NCBI GenBank assembly: GCA_023664865.1
Contig: JAMPEU010000008.1
Location: forward strand, 1 to 64,000
Length of the DNA stretch: 64,000 bases
Source of the DNA: Butyrivibrio sp.
Lineage (GTDB): Bacteria; Bacillota; Clostridia; Lachnospirales; Lachnospiraceae
Reading direction: 5' to 3'
A program made the position numbers and the translations under genes. The notes beneath the pieces were generated by a model that did no database searches, had not been told where the DNA came from, and saw nothing but the letters and a program-made list of their open reading frames with translations. Numbering within the stretch: the first letter of the stretch is position 1; each line of letters starts with the position of its first letter. Shown piece after piece: positions 1 through 8,553 of this stretch.

Positions 1-46
1 CTGCGCCGCATAAAACTTCTTTACGTCTTTTTCCTATTTGCTTTAA

Positions 47-80
47 AACGGAGCGCTTAAGCACACTCTCCGTTATTTTT
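47..80. terminator. Rho-independent terminator, possibly bidirectional
   Basis: A 7-bp stem (AACGGAG at 47-53 with CTCCGTT at 68-74) is followed by ATTTTT on the plus strand and by TTTTAAA on the minus strand. It sits about 35 bases beyond the stop codon of the minus-strand VanW gene and could end that transcript, or one arriving from the left of the window. Confidence 0.6.
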
Positions 81-111
81 CCAGTTCTCATAAATATGCG
101 TCAACTCTTTT

Positions 112-1668
112 CTAAGGCGACTGCATTGCTGCTTGTGCCGCCGCTGCCGCTGCCGCTTCTGCAGCTGCCTGTGCTGCCGCTGCCTGCGCCGCCGCATCAG
201 CCTGGGCTGCCTTATATGCGTTTACCGTAGCTTTTACCTGATCGATGCTGCCTGTCGCAACAGCCGCCATGATTTCGTTATATGCCGCCGGATCCGATGT
301 GGCGATTCCCACGGTTGCGCATCTTGGCGAAGTTATATAATTACTGCTGTTTACCTGCTCTCTGCTGACTTCCACACCGTCAACCGTAACTACTTTCCAT
401 AGCTGAGCCTTGCAGCCGTTATGGGCCGACTGAACCGAGCAATAACCAAGCGGCTGCGAAGCGTCCGTATATATAACTTCTGAATCCGGCTCTGTCCGCT
501 CCAATACCTTACTTTCAAAAGTCACTTGTCTGTTACTGTCTCTGGTCTCTACTCCATATATCGTAAAAGTAACTTTCTTGTCCGGAGTAGTATATCCCTC
601 AATATATATAGGCATGTCTGTACTGTTTACAAACTTAAAATCTTTGCCCGAAGATTCCGCCAGCGCCGCGTCAGCGGATGGATCTACATATGTGACCGTC
701 ATAGAGTGATTGTTTCTCTGCGTCACATCAAGTTCTGACCTTAAAACCGCGTTATACAGGGTAGTTGACACCTGACAGACTCCGCCGCCCACACTATCCA
801 CTACCTGACCGTTAAGGTATGCGCCCGCCATATAGTATCCGTTCTCGGAAGTAATCGGCGATATCGCGTCATGGGCTGAAAATTCGTCACCGGGGTACAT
901 GGTAAGTCCATTGATAAGTCTGCACGCGTTAGCCACATTTGCGCCCCTGTTATCATTGGAGCTGCCAAATGATGTTGTATATGTCCCCAGCACATCCTTT
1001 ACCTGAGCTAATTCTTCCGCCGTACCGCGCGGCTCTATTATTTCAACCACCAAATCAATATCGCAGGCGCTTCCATCCCATTTGCTGACAAGATAATTAT
1101 ATATAGCGGATACGGAAGCAGTAGTATCGACTGCAATCCCCGTCTGACCTTCGGTAATCTGAAACTCTTCATCCACTTTAGTCAGTGTCGCGTCAATCGC
1201 TTCCTGATTATATATGGCGCCCTGTTCTTCTATCAACGTCCTAATCGCATCCGTATCAAAGTCAAATTCTATCCGATAAACCTTGTTCTGATATTCCAAA
1301 TCCTTCAGCGCCTTATAACACTGAACTATATTTCCGTCCTTACCCAGAGAAACGGCATCGTCTACGATTTCCGGATTGCCCCACTCAATTCCGATTTCCG
1401 CCGGCGTAGTAACAATCTCTTTATCATCGACTGCATGAAGCGTAATCTCTATATCGGCAAGCGAATCTACATAATCCTGTATGGCATCTTGCGCCTCGCT
1501 CACGGTCATGCCGGAGAGTTCAATGCCATCTGCGTAAATCCCAGACTCTATTTTTTCCTCTTTTGCATATGCCGTCATGCTCATCGAAAAAATGGCAACA
1601 TATACTGCTGAAATAACAGCAAGACATTTTCCAACTCTTCTCATAACCTTCTGCCCTTTCTTATTCAT
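112..1668 (-). CDS. VanW/YoaR-type secreted protein with Ala-rich tail
   Basis: Exported cell-envelope protein of 518 residues. Residues 1-36 form a signal peptide (hydrophobic core, then MTAYA before KEEK). About 40-200 resembles the putative peptidoglycan-binding domain found before VanW domains, and about 223-350 is the VanW domain, with its signature GGGVCQVSTTLYNAV near residue 294. A G5-like stretch may follow (about 370-440). Residues 488-518 are almost all Ala, a low-complexity tail that could be a linker. The molecular function of VanW domains is not established; association with peptidoglycan is the usual inference. The first ATG has a poor ribosome site; an ATG at 1644, preceded by AGAAGG, is an alternative and keeps the signal peptide. 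Confidence 0.85.
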   Translation of the reverse strand: MNKKGQKVMRRVGKCLAVISAVYVAIFSMSMTAYAKEEKIESGIYADGIELSGMTVSEAQDAIQDYVDSLADIEITLHAVDDKEIVTTPAEIGIEWGNPEIVDDAVSLGKDGNIVQCYKALKDLEYQNKVYRIEFDFDTDAIRTLIEEQGAIYNQEAIDATLTKVDEEFQITEGQTGIAVDTTASVSAIYNYLVSKWDGSACDIDLVVEIIEPRGTAEELAQVKDVLGTYTTSFGSSNDNRGANVANACRLINGLTMYPGDEFSAHDAISPITSENGYYMAGAYLNGQVVDSVGGGVCQVSTTLYNAVLRSELDVTQRNNHSMTVTYVDPSADAALAESSGKDFKFVNSTDMPIYIEGYTTPDKKVTFTIYGVETRDSNRQVTFESKVLERTEPDSEVIYTDASQPLGYCSVQSAHNGCKAQLWKVVTVDGVEVSREQVNSSNYITSPRCATVGIATSDPAAYNEIMAAVATGSIDQVKATVNAYKAAQADAAAQAAAAQAAAEAAAAAAAQAAMQSP

Positions 1669-1705
1669 TGATTACTTAATAAAAATATGATAAACTAATA
1701 TTTGG

Positions 1706-1813
1706 CTACATAACCGTACTTACCAAAAGCGGTAATACCATTGCAAGAATCAGTATAATCGCAATGACAGCCGACACAATTTGTTTTGATTTTTTATTAT
1801 GCCACGAAAACAT
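1706..1813 (-). CDS. Small membrane peptide, 35 residues
   Basis: Too short for normal ORF calling but well supported. The ATG at 1813 has a perfect AGGAGG seven bases upstream, and the reading frame runs 35 codons to TAG. The product begins MFSWHNKKSKQIV, a basic cytosolic head, and continues as one hydrophobic helix of about 20 residues (IILILAMVLPLLV). It lies just upstream of the VanW gene on the same strand, so the two may be co-transcribed. I believe similar single-helix peptides of unknown role occur in related Clostridia, but cannot check this. Function unknown. Confidence 0.7.
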   Translation of the reverse strand: MFSWHNKKSKQIVSAVIAIILILAMVLPLLVSTVM

Positions 1814-1848
1814 AGTAAAACCTCCTGCCTACTGAAAGGATATTATAT

Positions 1849-2457
1849 ATGAAATTTCCCTTTTTTGCAAGTTTTATCGTCTTTATAGTATGGCTTTCCT
1901 ACGAGATTGCCAAGCACAATCGTATCGACGCTGACGTAAATAAGGAATTCTGGCGTAAAGAGCATAAAGCCGGCAAAACGCCCAAACAGCCTCTTGATAT
2001 GCTTGACTACATTACAATTCCGTATGAGAGCCTTCCTATAAATACTCTGCCGAACGATGAGCAGGTTGCCGAATATATAGAAACTATCAACTCTTTATCC
2101 GACTCTCCAATCGTCAATTTTACCGGCATTACCAATACTGATTTGAAACTGCAGTACGGAACTTTAAATATCGACAGACTCAGCCGGTATGACCAGAACT
2201 ATACTATTTTAGCCAGAACCTTAGACCGCTGGGCGTCTTATTTATACAAAAAAGGCTATATAGCCGAGGCACGTGATATCCTTGAATTTGCCGTTTCCAC
2301 CAAAACCGATGTAAGCGGCTCGTACAAACTTTTATGCCAAATTTATAATGAAGAAAACACGCCCGAAAAGATAAAGGCTCTCTACCCTGCCGCCGAATCC
2401 GTAAATTCAATTATGAAGAATACTATCGTCCGTATTCTGCAAGAATCTGAGCAATAA
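1849..2457 (+). CDS. Membrane-anchored TPR-like hypothetical protein
   Basis: A 202-residue protein, not recognised with certainty. Residues 1-22 form one membrane segment or uncleaved signal. The rest is soluble and helical; residues 115-190 (the pattern LARTLDRWASYLYKKGYIAEA then DILEFAVS) look like one or two tetratricopeptide-type helix pairs, which usually mediate protein contacts. GAAAGGA precedes the ATG. It is divergent from the 35-residue peptide gene and converges with the exonuclease gene, overlapping it by 35 bases at the 3' ends. No catalytic motif seen. Confidence 0.75.
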   Translation: MKFPFFASFIVFIVWLSYEIAKHNRIDADVNKEFWRKEHKAGKTPKQPLDMLDYITIPYESLPINTLPNDEQVAEYIETINSLSDSPIVNFTGITNTDLKLQYGTLNIDRLSRYDQNYTILARTLDRWASYLYKKGYIAEARDILEFAVSTKTDVSGSYKLLCQIYNEENTPEKIKALYPAAESVNSIMKNTIVRILQESEQ

Positions 2458-3124
2458 AACGGCTTGCTTCGCTGCGGGTAAGTTTCTCCACATCATAGTC
2501 TACTTTTAGTTTATGCTTGTCCAGCAATTTATATAACTGATTTTTCTGTGGTATGGTAATCGGCGTATCGCGCTTTACACGATATTTTAGCTGTACGGGC
2601 TTAAAATCCGCCTCATGCCCTTCATAGAAAAGCTCCGCCAGTTTCATATATAACTCTATCGTCGCTTTGGCATCGGCGGCAGCCCTGTGCGCGCTATGCT
2701 CAATTTCAAAATGCTTACATAGAAACTCAAGGCTCCTGCTTCCCAAATCAGGCAGATATTTCCTCGCCAGCTTCAATGTGTCAATTCCCATTTTTTCAAA
2801 AGAAAGCCTGTGATTGACCGCTGCCCTTTTCACAAAAGAATAATCGAACAATACGCTGTGTCCAAGCAGCACATCATCGCCTATAAAATTAATAAGTTCG
2901 GGAAGAACCTCGCTTATTTCGGGAGCATTTTCAAGCTGCCTATCGACTATTCCGGTCAACTGCGTTATGCGTTCTTCAAGCGCTCGCCCCGGATTAACGA
3001 ATGTTTCAAATGTTTCCTCAATTTTTCCATTCCTAACCCTGATGGCGCCGATTTCTATAATTTTGTCCGTGTGCGGTTCCAAACCGGTAGTCTCTAAATC
3101 CAGACACACATATGAATCTATCAT
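2423..3124 (-). CDS. DnaQ-like 3'-5' exonuclease (DNA pol III epsilon family)
   Basis: DEDDh-type exonuclease of 233 residues that would remove 3' nucleotides from DNA or RNA. Exo I is DLETTG (D9, E11), Exo II is GHSVLFD (D94) and Exo III is HRAAAD (H146, D151), so all four metal ligands and the general-base His are present. The C-terminal 60 residues are a helical extension. The start codon overlaps the stop of the upstream endonuclease III gene by four bases (ATGA), which indicates translational coupling and a shared DNA-maintenance operon. It may be a stand-alone proofreading or repair exonuclease rather than the replicase subunit itself. Confidence 0.88.
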   Translation of the reverse strand: MIDSYVCLDLETTGLEPHTDKIIEIGAIRVRNGKIEETFETFVNPGRALEERITQLTGIVDRQLENAPEISEVLPELINFIGDDVLLGHSVLFDYSFVKRAAVNHRLSFEKMGIDTLKLARKYLPDLGSRSLEFLCKHFEIEHSAHRAAADAKATIELYMKLAELFYEGHEADFKPVQLKYRVKRDTPITIPQKNQLYKLLDKHKLKVDYDVEKLTRSEASRFIAQILAEYGR

Positions 3125-3753
3125 GACCGTTCTCCATAGTCCTTACAATGCTCTTTCAGGAAACAATCTTCACATTTGGGCGTGGGCGCTTTGCAAATCT
3201 GTCTGCCAAGCGTAATAATCTGGATATTCCATAGAATCCAGTGGTCTTCTGGCAGCGCCTTCATAAGCTCCATTTCAACCTTTACGGGATCGTCTTCTTT
3301 CGTTATTCCCAGTTTCTTAGAAATCCGCTTTACATGAGTGTCTACCACTATGCTCGGCTCATGGTAAATATTTCCCCTTATGACGTTTGCCGTCTTGCGC
3401 CCCACCCCTGCAAGCGAAGTCAGTTCTTCTATGCTCCTCGGAACTTCTGAGCCGAATTTATCCCGCAAGTCTTTACAGCACGCAATGATATTTTTCGCCT
3501 TATTATGGTAAAATCCGGTCGAATGTATGTCCTGTTCCAGCTCCTTTAAATCAGCGTTGGCAAAATCCTCGATGCTGGTGTATTTTTTAAATAAGTCTTT
3601 AGTTACGATGTTCACTCTCGCATCTGTGCATTGCGCGCTTAAGATGGTCGCGATTAAAAGCTGCCACGCATTCTCGTGAGTCAGGTAGCAGGTGTAGTCT
3701 GTTCCGTAGTGTTCGTCAAGCAGGGCGATGATTGCTCTAACATGTTTTGTCAT
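3121..3753 (-). CDS. nth: Endonuclease III (DNA glycosylase/AP lyase)
   Basis: Base-excision repair enzyme that removes oxidised pyrimidines and nicks the abasic site. The 210-residue product has the helix-hairpin-helix LAGVGRKTANV (114-124) with catalytic Lys120, the catalytic Asp138 in VVDTHVKR, and a [4Fe-4S] ligand set C187-X6-C194-X2-C197-X5-C203. The start at 3753 (MTKHVRAI) is chosen because AAAGGAG lies nine bases upstream; a longer reading frame to 3822 runs back into the repeat element and is unlikely to be translated. It forms an operon with the DnaQ-like gene. Confidence 0.95.
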   Translation of the reverse strand: MTKHVRAIIALLDEHYGTDYTCYLTHENAWQLLIATILSAQCTDARVNIVTKDLFKKYTSIEDFANADLKELEQDIHSTGFYHNKAKNIIACCKDLRDKFGSEVPRSIEELTSLAGVGRKTANVIRGNIYHEPSIVVDTHVKRISKKLGITKEDDPVKVEMELMKALPEDHWILWNIQIITLGRQICKAPTPKCEDCFLKEHCKDYGERS

Positions 3754-3789
3754 ATGAATTGTCTCCTTTGTTAGTGGTGGCTCACTCAC

Positions 3790-3945
3790 GTTGTACAATA
3801 TATACAAAACAATGCAGGGCACGCTTTCGCTACGTTGCCGCCAGTAGCGGTACTAAGCTCGAAAATACCTCGCTAAAGTACAAGACCACTTACAGTGGTC
3901 TACGGCGGCAGAGTACCCTGCGTTATTTTGTATATATTGTACAAC
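3790..3945. repeat. Inverted-repeat (MITE-like) element, copy A
   Basis: A 156-bp element bounded by GTTGTACAATATATACAAAA and its exact reverse complement. Pairing continues inward with few mismatches for about 32 bp. The centre carries TAGCGGTACTAAGCTCGAAAATACCTCGCTAA, shared with copies at 46433-46568 (opposite orientation) and 57844-58008. A private insertion containing the hairpin ACCACTTACAGTGGT interrupts the right half. Similarity to copy C continues about 36 bases to the right of the terminal repeat (TGAAAT, then CAATTATCTAT), so the mobilised unit may be longer. It lies between nth and the radical SAM gene and has no coding potential. Confidence 0.8.
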
Positions 3946-3986
3946 TTATGCTGTGAAATAATTAATTTTTCAATTATCTATAATTA

Positions 3987-5735
3987 TCATTTATTGTTAT
4001 GGATTTCGATAACTGTATACTCCGCTTCATATGTCAGTGGATTGCGGCGTCTGTAATCAAACTTAACCATTATTGGCGTATCAAGTCTCTGACAGCGCAA
4101 GCCTTCGTCGGTCTCCCAGACCGAATAATCAAAAACATCTATATGCGTAAACTGGTCTTCCTTATGAATGTTTCTTATGTTCTGTTTATAAGTGCTTAAG
4201 TCTTTTGCAAAGTCTGGCCTGCTCTTAATATTTTCTCTTAAGTATAAGTCAAAAGTCAATACCTGACGTATAATTTCTTCGCTTAATAATGGCTGTTCGG
4301 TATTTCCAGCAAAGCGCGGGCTATTCATAACATAATCAAGCAATATCTGATAGCGGTATATTCTTGACGGAGTCATAAGCGAGTATCCGCCCTCATGATA
4401 AAACTCTGATAACTCCTTATACATTGTAAAGGCATCGGGAAACGCCTTTCGCAGTATAGGCATCGTATATGTGAACTGATTACTATTATAATATATTTCA
4501 ACCATTTCCTCTACCTGTTTTAAAATACGAAGTTCTTCATATGAAATCCACTTAGTGGAAAGGACTTCATACGGCGGATAATCTGTATACCGTATACCAT
4601 AATCGGCTGATTTCTCATACATATAAGAGCCCTTCAAAACTTTCAAAAAACCAAGTTGGAACTGGTGCGGGCGCATTTCATATACTGCGTTAAAAGAGTA
4701 TATGAAACTTTCATAATCTTCAAATGGCAGCCCGGCTATTAAGTCCAGATGCACATGAATATTTCCGTTATTTATTATTCTCCCCACAACTTCGCGCAGA
4801 CGGCTTAAATCACAATTTCGCCGTATTTCTTTTAGCGTCGCAATATTAACGGTCTGTACCCCGATTTCCATCTGCGCCAAGCCGGGGCGCAGCTTGGCAA
4901 GGATTGTCAAGTCTTCCTCGGAAAGAATATCCGCCGCAATCTCAAAATGGAAGTTAGTGACGCCGTTATCATGCTCCGCCAGATATTCCCATATCCCTCG
5001 CGCATGTTCTCTATTACAGTTAAAAGTCCTGTCTACAAATTTTACCTGCCTGACCTTACTATCCAGAAAAAACTGCAGTTCTTTCTTAATAGTCTCAATA
5101 TCCCGCAGCCGCACGGTTTTATCTATGGACGAAAGGCAATAGCTGCATCTGTAGGGACAGCCTCTGCTGCTTTCATAATAAATAATTCTGTTTTCAAATG
5201 AAGAAAGACTGCTATATAGAAACGGCAGCTTGGATATATCCATCGGAGCGCGCATCGGCGTATGGCAGATTTCGCCAAATTTGTTGCGATATACAATGCC
5301 GGATATATCATCTAAGTTTTTGCCTTCTATTTTTAAATCTTCTTTGGAACAATAATATTCCGCCAGCTCCTTAAAAGTTTCCTCGCCTTCTCCCGTCATA
5401 ATTCCGCTGAGCATCGGATTCTTTTCCATAACCTCGTCAGGATTGTATGAAACTTCCGGTCCGCCAAGCCATATATCCATGTCTTTCATTATCTTCGGCA
5501 GCTCCGCTACAATGGAACTTACCATGCTCCAATTCCAGATGTAGCAGGAAAAAGCCGCTACATCCGGCTTTCTTTTGAAAATATCGGCAATAATTTCTTC
5601 TTTTCTGTTATTGATAGTATACTCCGCAATTTCTATATAAGGCGCAAGCCACTCTCCCGCATATGCGCGCAAACTGTATACGGCGGGGTTAGAATGTATA
5701 TATTTGGCGTTAATGGCGATTAGGAGAATTTTCAT
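3987..5735 (-). CDS. B12-binding radical SAM protein (DUF4080 type)
   Basis: Radical S-adenosylmethionine enzyme of 582 residues. An N-terminal cobalamin-binding-like Rossmann domain (about 1-135, starting MKILLIAINAKY) precedes a radical SAM barrel whose [4Fe-4S] ligands are RGCPYRCSYC (C193, C197, C200). GGPEVSYNP at about 91-99 is typical of this class. The C-terminal about 200 residues match, from memory, the DUF4080 domain that accompanies these proteins. Substrate unknown; relatives methylate or rearrange unreactive carbons. Its ATG overlaps the stop codon of the upstream acyltransferase gene by four bases, so the two are translationally coupled. Confidence 0.88.
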   Translation of the reverse strand: MKILLIAINAKYIHSNPAVYSLRAYAGEWLAPYIEIAEYTINNRKEEIIADIFKRKPDVAAFSCYIWNWSMVSSIVAELPKIMKDMDIWLGGPEVSYNPDEVMEKNPMLSGIMTGEGEETFKELAEYYCSKEDLKIEGKNLDDISGIVYRNKFGEICHTPMRAPMDISKLPFLYSSLSSFENRIIYYESSRGCPYRCSYCLSSIDKTVRLRDIETIKKELQFFLDSKVRQVKFVDRTFNCNREHARGIWEYLAEHDNGVTNFHFEIAADILSEEDLTILAKLRPGLAQMEIGVQTVNIATLKEIRRNCDLSRLREVVGRIINNGNIHVHLDLIAGLPFEDYESFIYSFNAVYEMRPHQFQLGFLKVLKGSYMYEKSADYGIRYTDYPPYEVLSTKWISYEELRILKQVEEMVEIYYNSNQFTYTMPILRKAFPDAFTMYKELSEFYHEGGYSLMTPSRIYRYQILLDYVMNSPRFAGNTEQPLLSEEIIRQVLTFDLYLRENIKSRPDFAKDLSTYKQNIRNIHKEDQFTHIDVFDYSVWETDEGLRCQRLDTPIMVKFDYRRRNPLTYEAEYTVIEIHNNK

Positions 5736-6847
5736 GCTAGTGGTTCCTTTTTATTTATAATTTTCATATTATCCACGATTTTCATATAATGCCTCTCAAG
5801 AAGAAATATGCGCGCCAGCTCTATGCAGGTGCATATTATAAAAACAAGACATACTGCAACTAGAGAATAAGGTATTATCATCTTCTCCAAACCGCTTATA
5901 TTACTAAATAAGACTACCCAGAGGAACCAACTGACACTTTTATTATCATGAATAAGATAAACTCCGAATGTTGCCGACGCTATTAAATTTATAACTTTAT
6001 TATAATGAATATTAATCCCCCTGAACCCCAGAAACATAAATAATGATATTAAAAATATCGGCAGCTTGTTCATCTCGTATAAATGCTCATGCGCACTTAA
6101 ATCAGCAATCTGCACGCCAAAAAAGTCTAAACCGACGACCAATAAGAATGTCAATACTATAAATACCAGCGTTAAACCAAAATAGAGCTTTATCGATTTT
6201 GCCGGATCTGCTGTTCCTGTCGGTTTATCTGAAACCGGGGATTCATCATGCCATAACCGAATATATGCTGCTACAGAATACAAACATATAAACCACAACA
6301 AATTATTGCCTTCAAATTCTCTGCCGGTCACAGTGGGAATAAGACACCACAGAATTAAGACAACTATTAAAAATCTCTGATAATTTTTCTTATCCAATGC
6401 TCTCAGAAATATATTGATGAAGGGTGATATTAAGTATAGAACAAAGTATGCGCCGGCAAACCACCAGCCTTCATAAGTGATGGGAAGCATACATTTAATA
6501 AATTCCTTTATGCTAAAAGACTCTAACCCTGAGGCTGTGAAGATGATATATATTAAAACTGAATAAGTAAAGATTTGAAGCCACAATTTAATAATTTTGG
6601 ATATTTTAACGCCTTTTGAATTAATGAGAAAATAGCCCGATATAAGCACAAAAATATTAACTCCGGTTTTTCCACCCATTAAAATAAATTGGTTCCATAA
6701 CTGCGAAACAGTAATTGTATGGGATGGACAAACAAAGTTTAGGTGTATGGGAATGTGATAAGCTATTATCATTATCATTGCCACAATCCTGAGCAATTCG
6801 ATATTTGACATACGCATATCTGTCAGGTTTTTTTCTTTATTCGCCAT
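5732..6847 (-). CDS. Acyltransferase 3 family membrane protein
   Basis: Integral membrane acyltransferase, about ten hydrophobic segments in 371 residues, of the family that O-acetylates polysaccharides, peptidoglycan or lipids. The N-terminus has the family signature RMSNIELLRIVAMIMIIAYH with the conserved His. The ATG at 6847 (MANKEKN) is preferred over a GTG at 6865 because GAGG sits at proper spacing and it avoids overlap with the next gene. Coupling to the radical SAM gene (four-base overlap) is unusual and may mean joint modification of a lipid or glycan. Acceptor unknown. Confidence 0.85.
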   Translation of the reverse strand: MANKEKNLTDMRMSNIELLRIVAMIMIIAYHIPIHLNFVCPSHTITVSQLWNQFILMGGKTGVNIFVLISGYFLINSKGVKISKIIKLWLQIFTYSVLIYIIFTASGLESFSIKEFIKCMLPITYEGWWFAGAYFVLYLISPFINIFLRALDKKNYQRFLIVVLILWCLIPTVTGREFEGNNLLWFICLYSVAAYIRLWHDESPVSDKPTGTADPAKSIKLYFGLTLVFIVLTFLLVVGLDFFGVQIADLSAHEHLYEMNKLPIFLISLFMFLGFRGINIHYNKVINLIASATFGVYLIHDNKSVSWFLWVVLFSNISGLEKMIIPYSLVAVCLVFIICTCIELARIFLLERHYMKIVDNMKIINKKEPLA

Positions 6848-6851
6848 ATGA

Positions 6852-8444
6852 TTAACCTCGTTCACAACTCGATTTTACAATCTTTTCTATAAGGCAGCTA
6901 TGCGGCTTATCAGGATGATTTTTATCATAATTTACTGCAACAAGCAGAATCTCTCCCTCATAACATTCAAGCGCCTGCGTATATTGTCTATCCTTAATCT
7001 GCTGCAGTGCCGTCTCGGCAGATTTATCATATTTCAATTCTATAACCATTGCAGGCTTACGCGTGTGCGGCAACGGCAAAAATACAATGTCCGCATAACC
7101 ATGCCCTGTAGGCATTTCCCTAATAATCATATAATCTTTCCTTGCACTATAATAAGCAAGGCTAATTGCACAGCTAAGCGAATTTTCATCATTATAAGTC
7201 AAAATAGAAGCAGTCTCAGTATGAGCCTTATCAAGACATTCTGCAACACTGTCTGTATCACCATTCAAAGTATCCTGAAGAAGTTTCTCCGATGCCTTTA
7301 GAATACGCATAATCTCTGACCATCCGCTCACACTCATAGCATTTTCAAATTCCTCAATAATTTCCCTGTTTGGAATAAATGCCTCTTTTGTTTCAGAGTC
7401 ATATCCAAGATATCCCAAATGAATCAACAGTGTAAGCACGTCATCTTTTACTTTAAAGTTATACATATCATTTTGAAAACTATGTGTATTGACCTTCACT
7501 TGCCCACCACTAAGCATCTTTACAATGTCTGCCCTGAGACCGTTAAAGTCCATATCTATATATATTTTAAGTGCATCATAAGTTTCTGTGGATGTCCAAT
7601 AATTGGAAAACTTATGACAAAGCATCGCCTCCACTACTGACTGCGGATTATAAATATGCCTAAAATGTGTAAACATATACCCATCATACCAGCCTCCAGC
7701 TTCCACAAAATCCATTCCAAACCGTTCACACAGTCTTTTTACCTCTTCCTGCGTAAAACCAGTATATTCTTCTAAATCCTTCTGGTCTGTCATAGAATAT
7801 TCGCGGAACATGTTCAACGCAGAATGTTGTCCGTATTTCTTCACAGGCAAAATTCCGGTCATATAGGCCAGTGCCACGTAAGGCTGATCTTTTAAAAGAT
7901 TCCTCAGAAAATCCAGATATTGCCTCTGCAGTTCTTCCGATTCCTGTCTTTCCCGCATGACGCAGTCCCATTCATCTATCAGAAAGATAAACTGTTTATC
8001 CGTTTTGGCATAAATTTTTCTGAGCGCAGCAGCAAGTCCTATATTACGCCCCTGCAATATCCTACCATATTCCTCATTCAATTCTTCCAGCACTTCCTGC
8101 TCCAGATATTCTGTCACTTTCCCGAAATCCGCTTCAATCAGGAACTGCTGTATATTCAGGAATACCACTTCATATCGGTTCAAGTGTTCCTCATAGCCCG
8201 GATTGCTTTCAATTTTATAGCCCACAAACAACTCCTTAGAGTCACAGCCTCGACCATAATAGGCTGCAAGCATATTCAACGCCATGGATTTCCCGAAACG
8301 CCGCGGTCTGCTAACGCAGATAAACTTCTGTTGCGTATTAATGCACTTGTTTGTATACGCAATCAATTCCGTCTTGTCTACATAAATTTCAGAACGTATT
8401 GCTTCCCAAAAACTCTTATTCTTTGGATTCAGATAACTTCCCAT
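6852..8444 (-). CDS. AAA-ATPase-like protein with C-terminal PD-(D/E)XK nuclease domain
   Basis: A 530-residue protein of the AAA-ATPase_like plus PDDEXK_9 architecture that is expanded in gut Clostridia and Bacteroidetes. The N-terminal ATPase has a Walker A-like RPRRFGKSMAL (about 46-56) and Walker B FIFLIDEWD (about 153-161). The C-terminal nuclease-like domain has GYADIVFLP followed by MVIELKYDK, the D...ExK pattern of PD-(D/E)XK enzymes. Biological role unproven; mobile-element or defence functions have been proposed. It stands alone, with the larger orphan gene upstream on the same strand. Confidence 0.88.
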   Translation of the reverse strand: MGSYLNPKNKSFWEAIRSEIYVDKTELIAYTNKCINTQQKFICVSRPRRFGKSMALNMLAAYYGRGCDSKELFVGYKIESNPGYEEHLNRYEVVFLNIQQFLIEADFGKVTEYLEQEVLEELNEEYGRILQGRNIGLAAALRKIYAKTDKQFIFLIDEWDCVMRERQESEELQRQYLDFLRNLLKDQPYVALAYMTGILPVKKYGQHSALNMFREYSMTDQKDLEEYTGFTQEEVKRLCERFGMDFVEAGGWYDGYMFTHFRHIYNPQSVVEAMLCHKFSNYWTSTETYDALKIYIDMDFNGLRADIVKMLSGGQVKVNTHSFQNDMYNFKVKDDVLTLLIHLGYLGYDSETKEAFIPNREIIEEFENAMSVSGWSEIMRILKASEKLLQDTLNGDTDSVAECLDKAHTETASILTYNDENSLSCAISLAYYSARKDYMIIREMPTGHGYADIVFLPLPHTRKPAMVIELKYDKSAETALQQIKDRQYTQALECYEGEILLVAVNYDKNHPDKPHSCLIEKIVKSSCERG

Positions 8445-8553
8445 AAACAGCCCTCCAATATAATCTTATTATATAAAGGCATTCATAAAATAACAAGGAA
8501 AAAGTGCTATTTTCAATGTTTTGAATGTTCAAAAATAAAAGACAAGTTGAAAA

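Noticed and set aside
3747..3956. 69-codon plus-strand open frame before the radical SAM gene
   Set aside because: Produced by repeat copy A; no start signal and no protein-like pattern.
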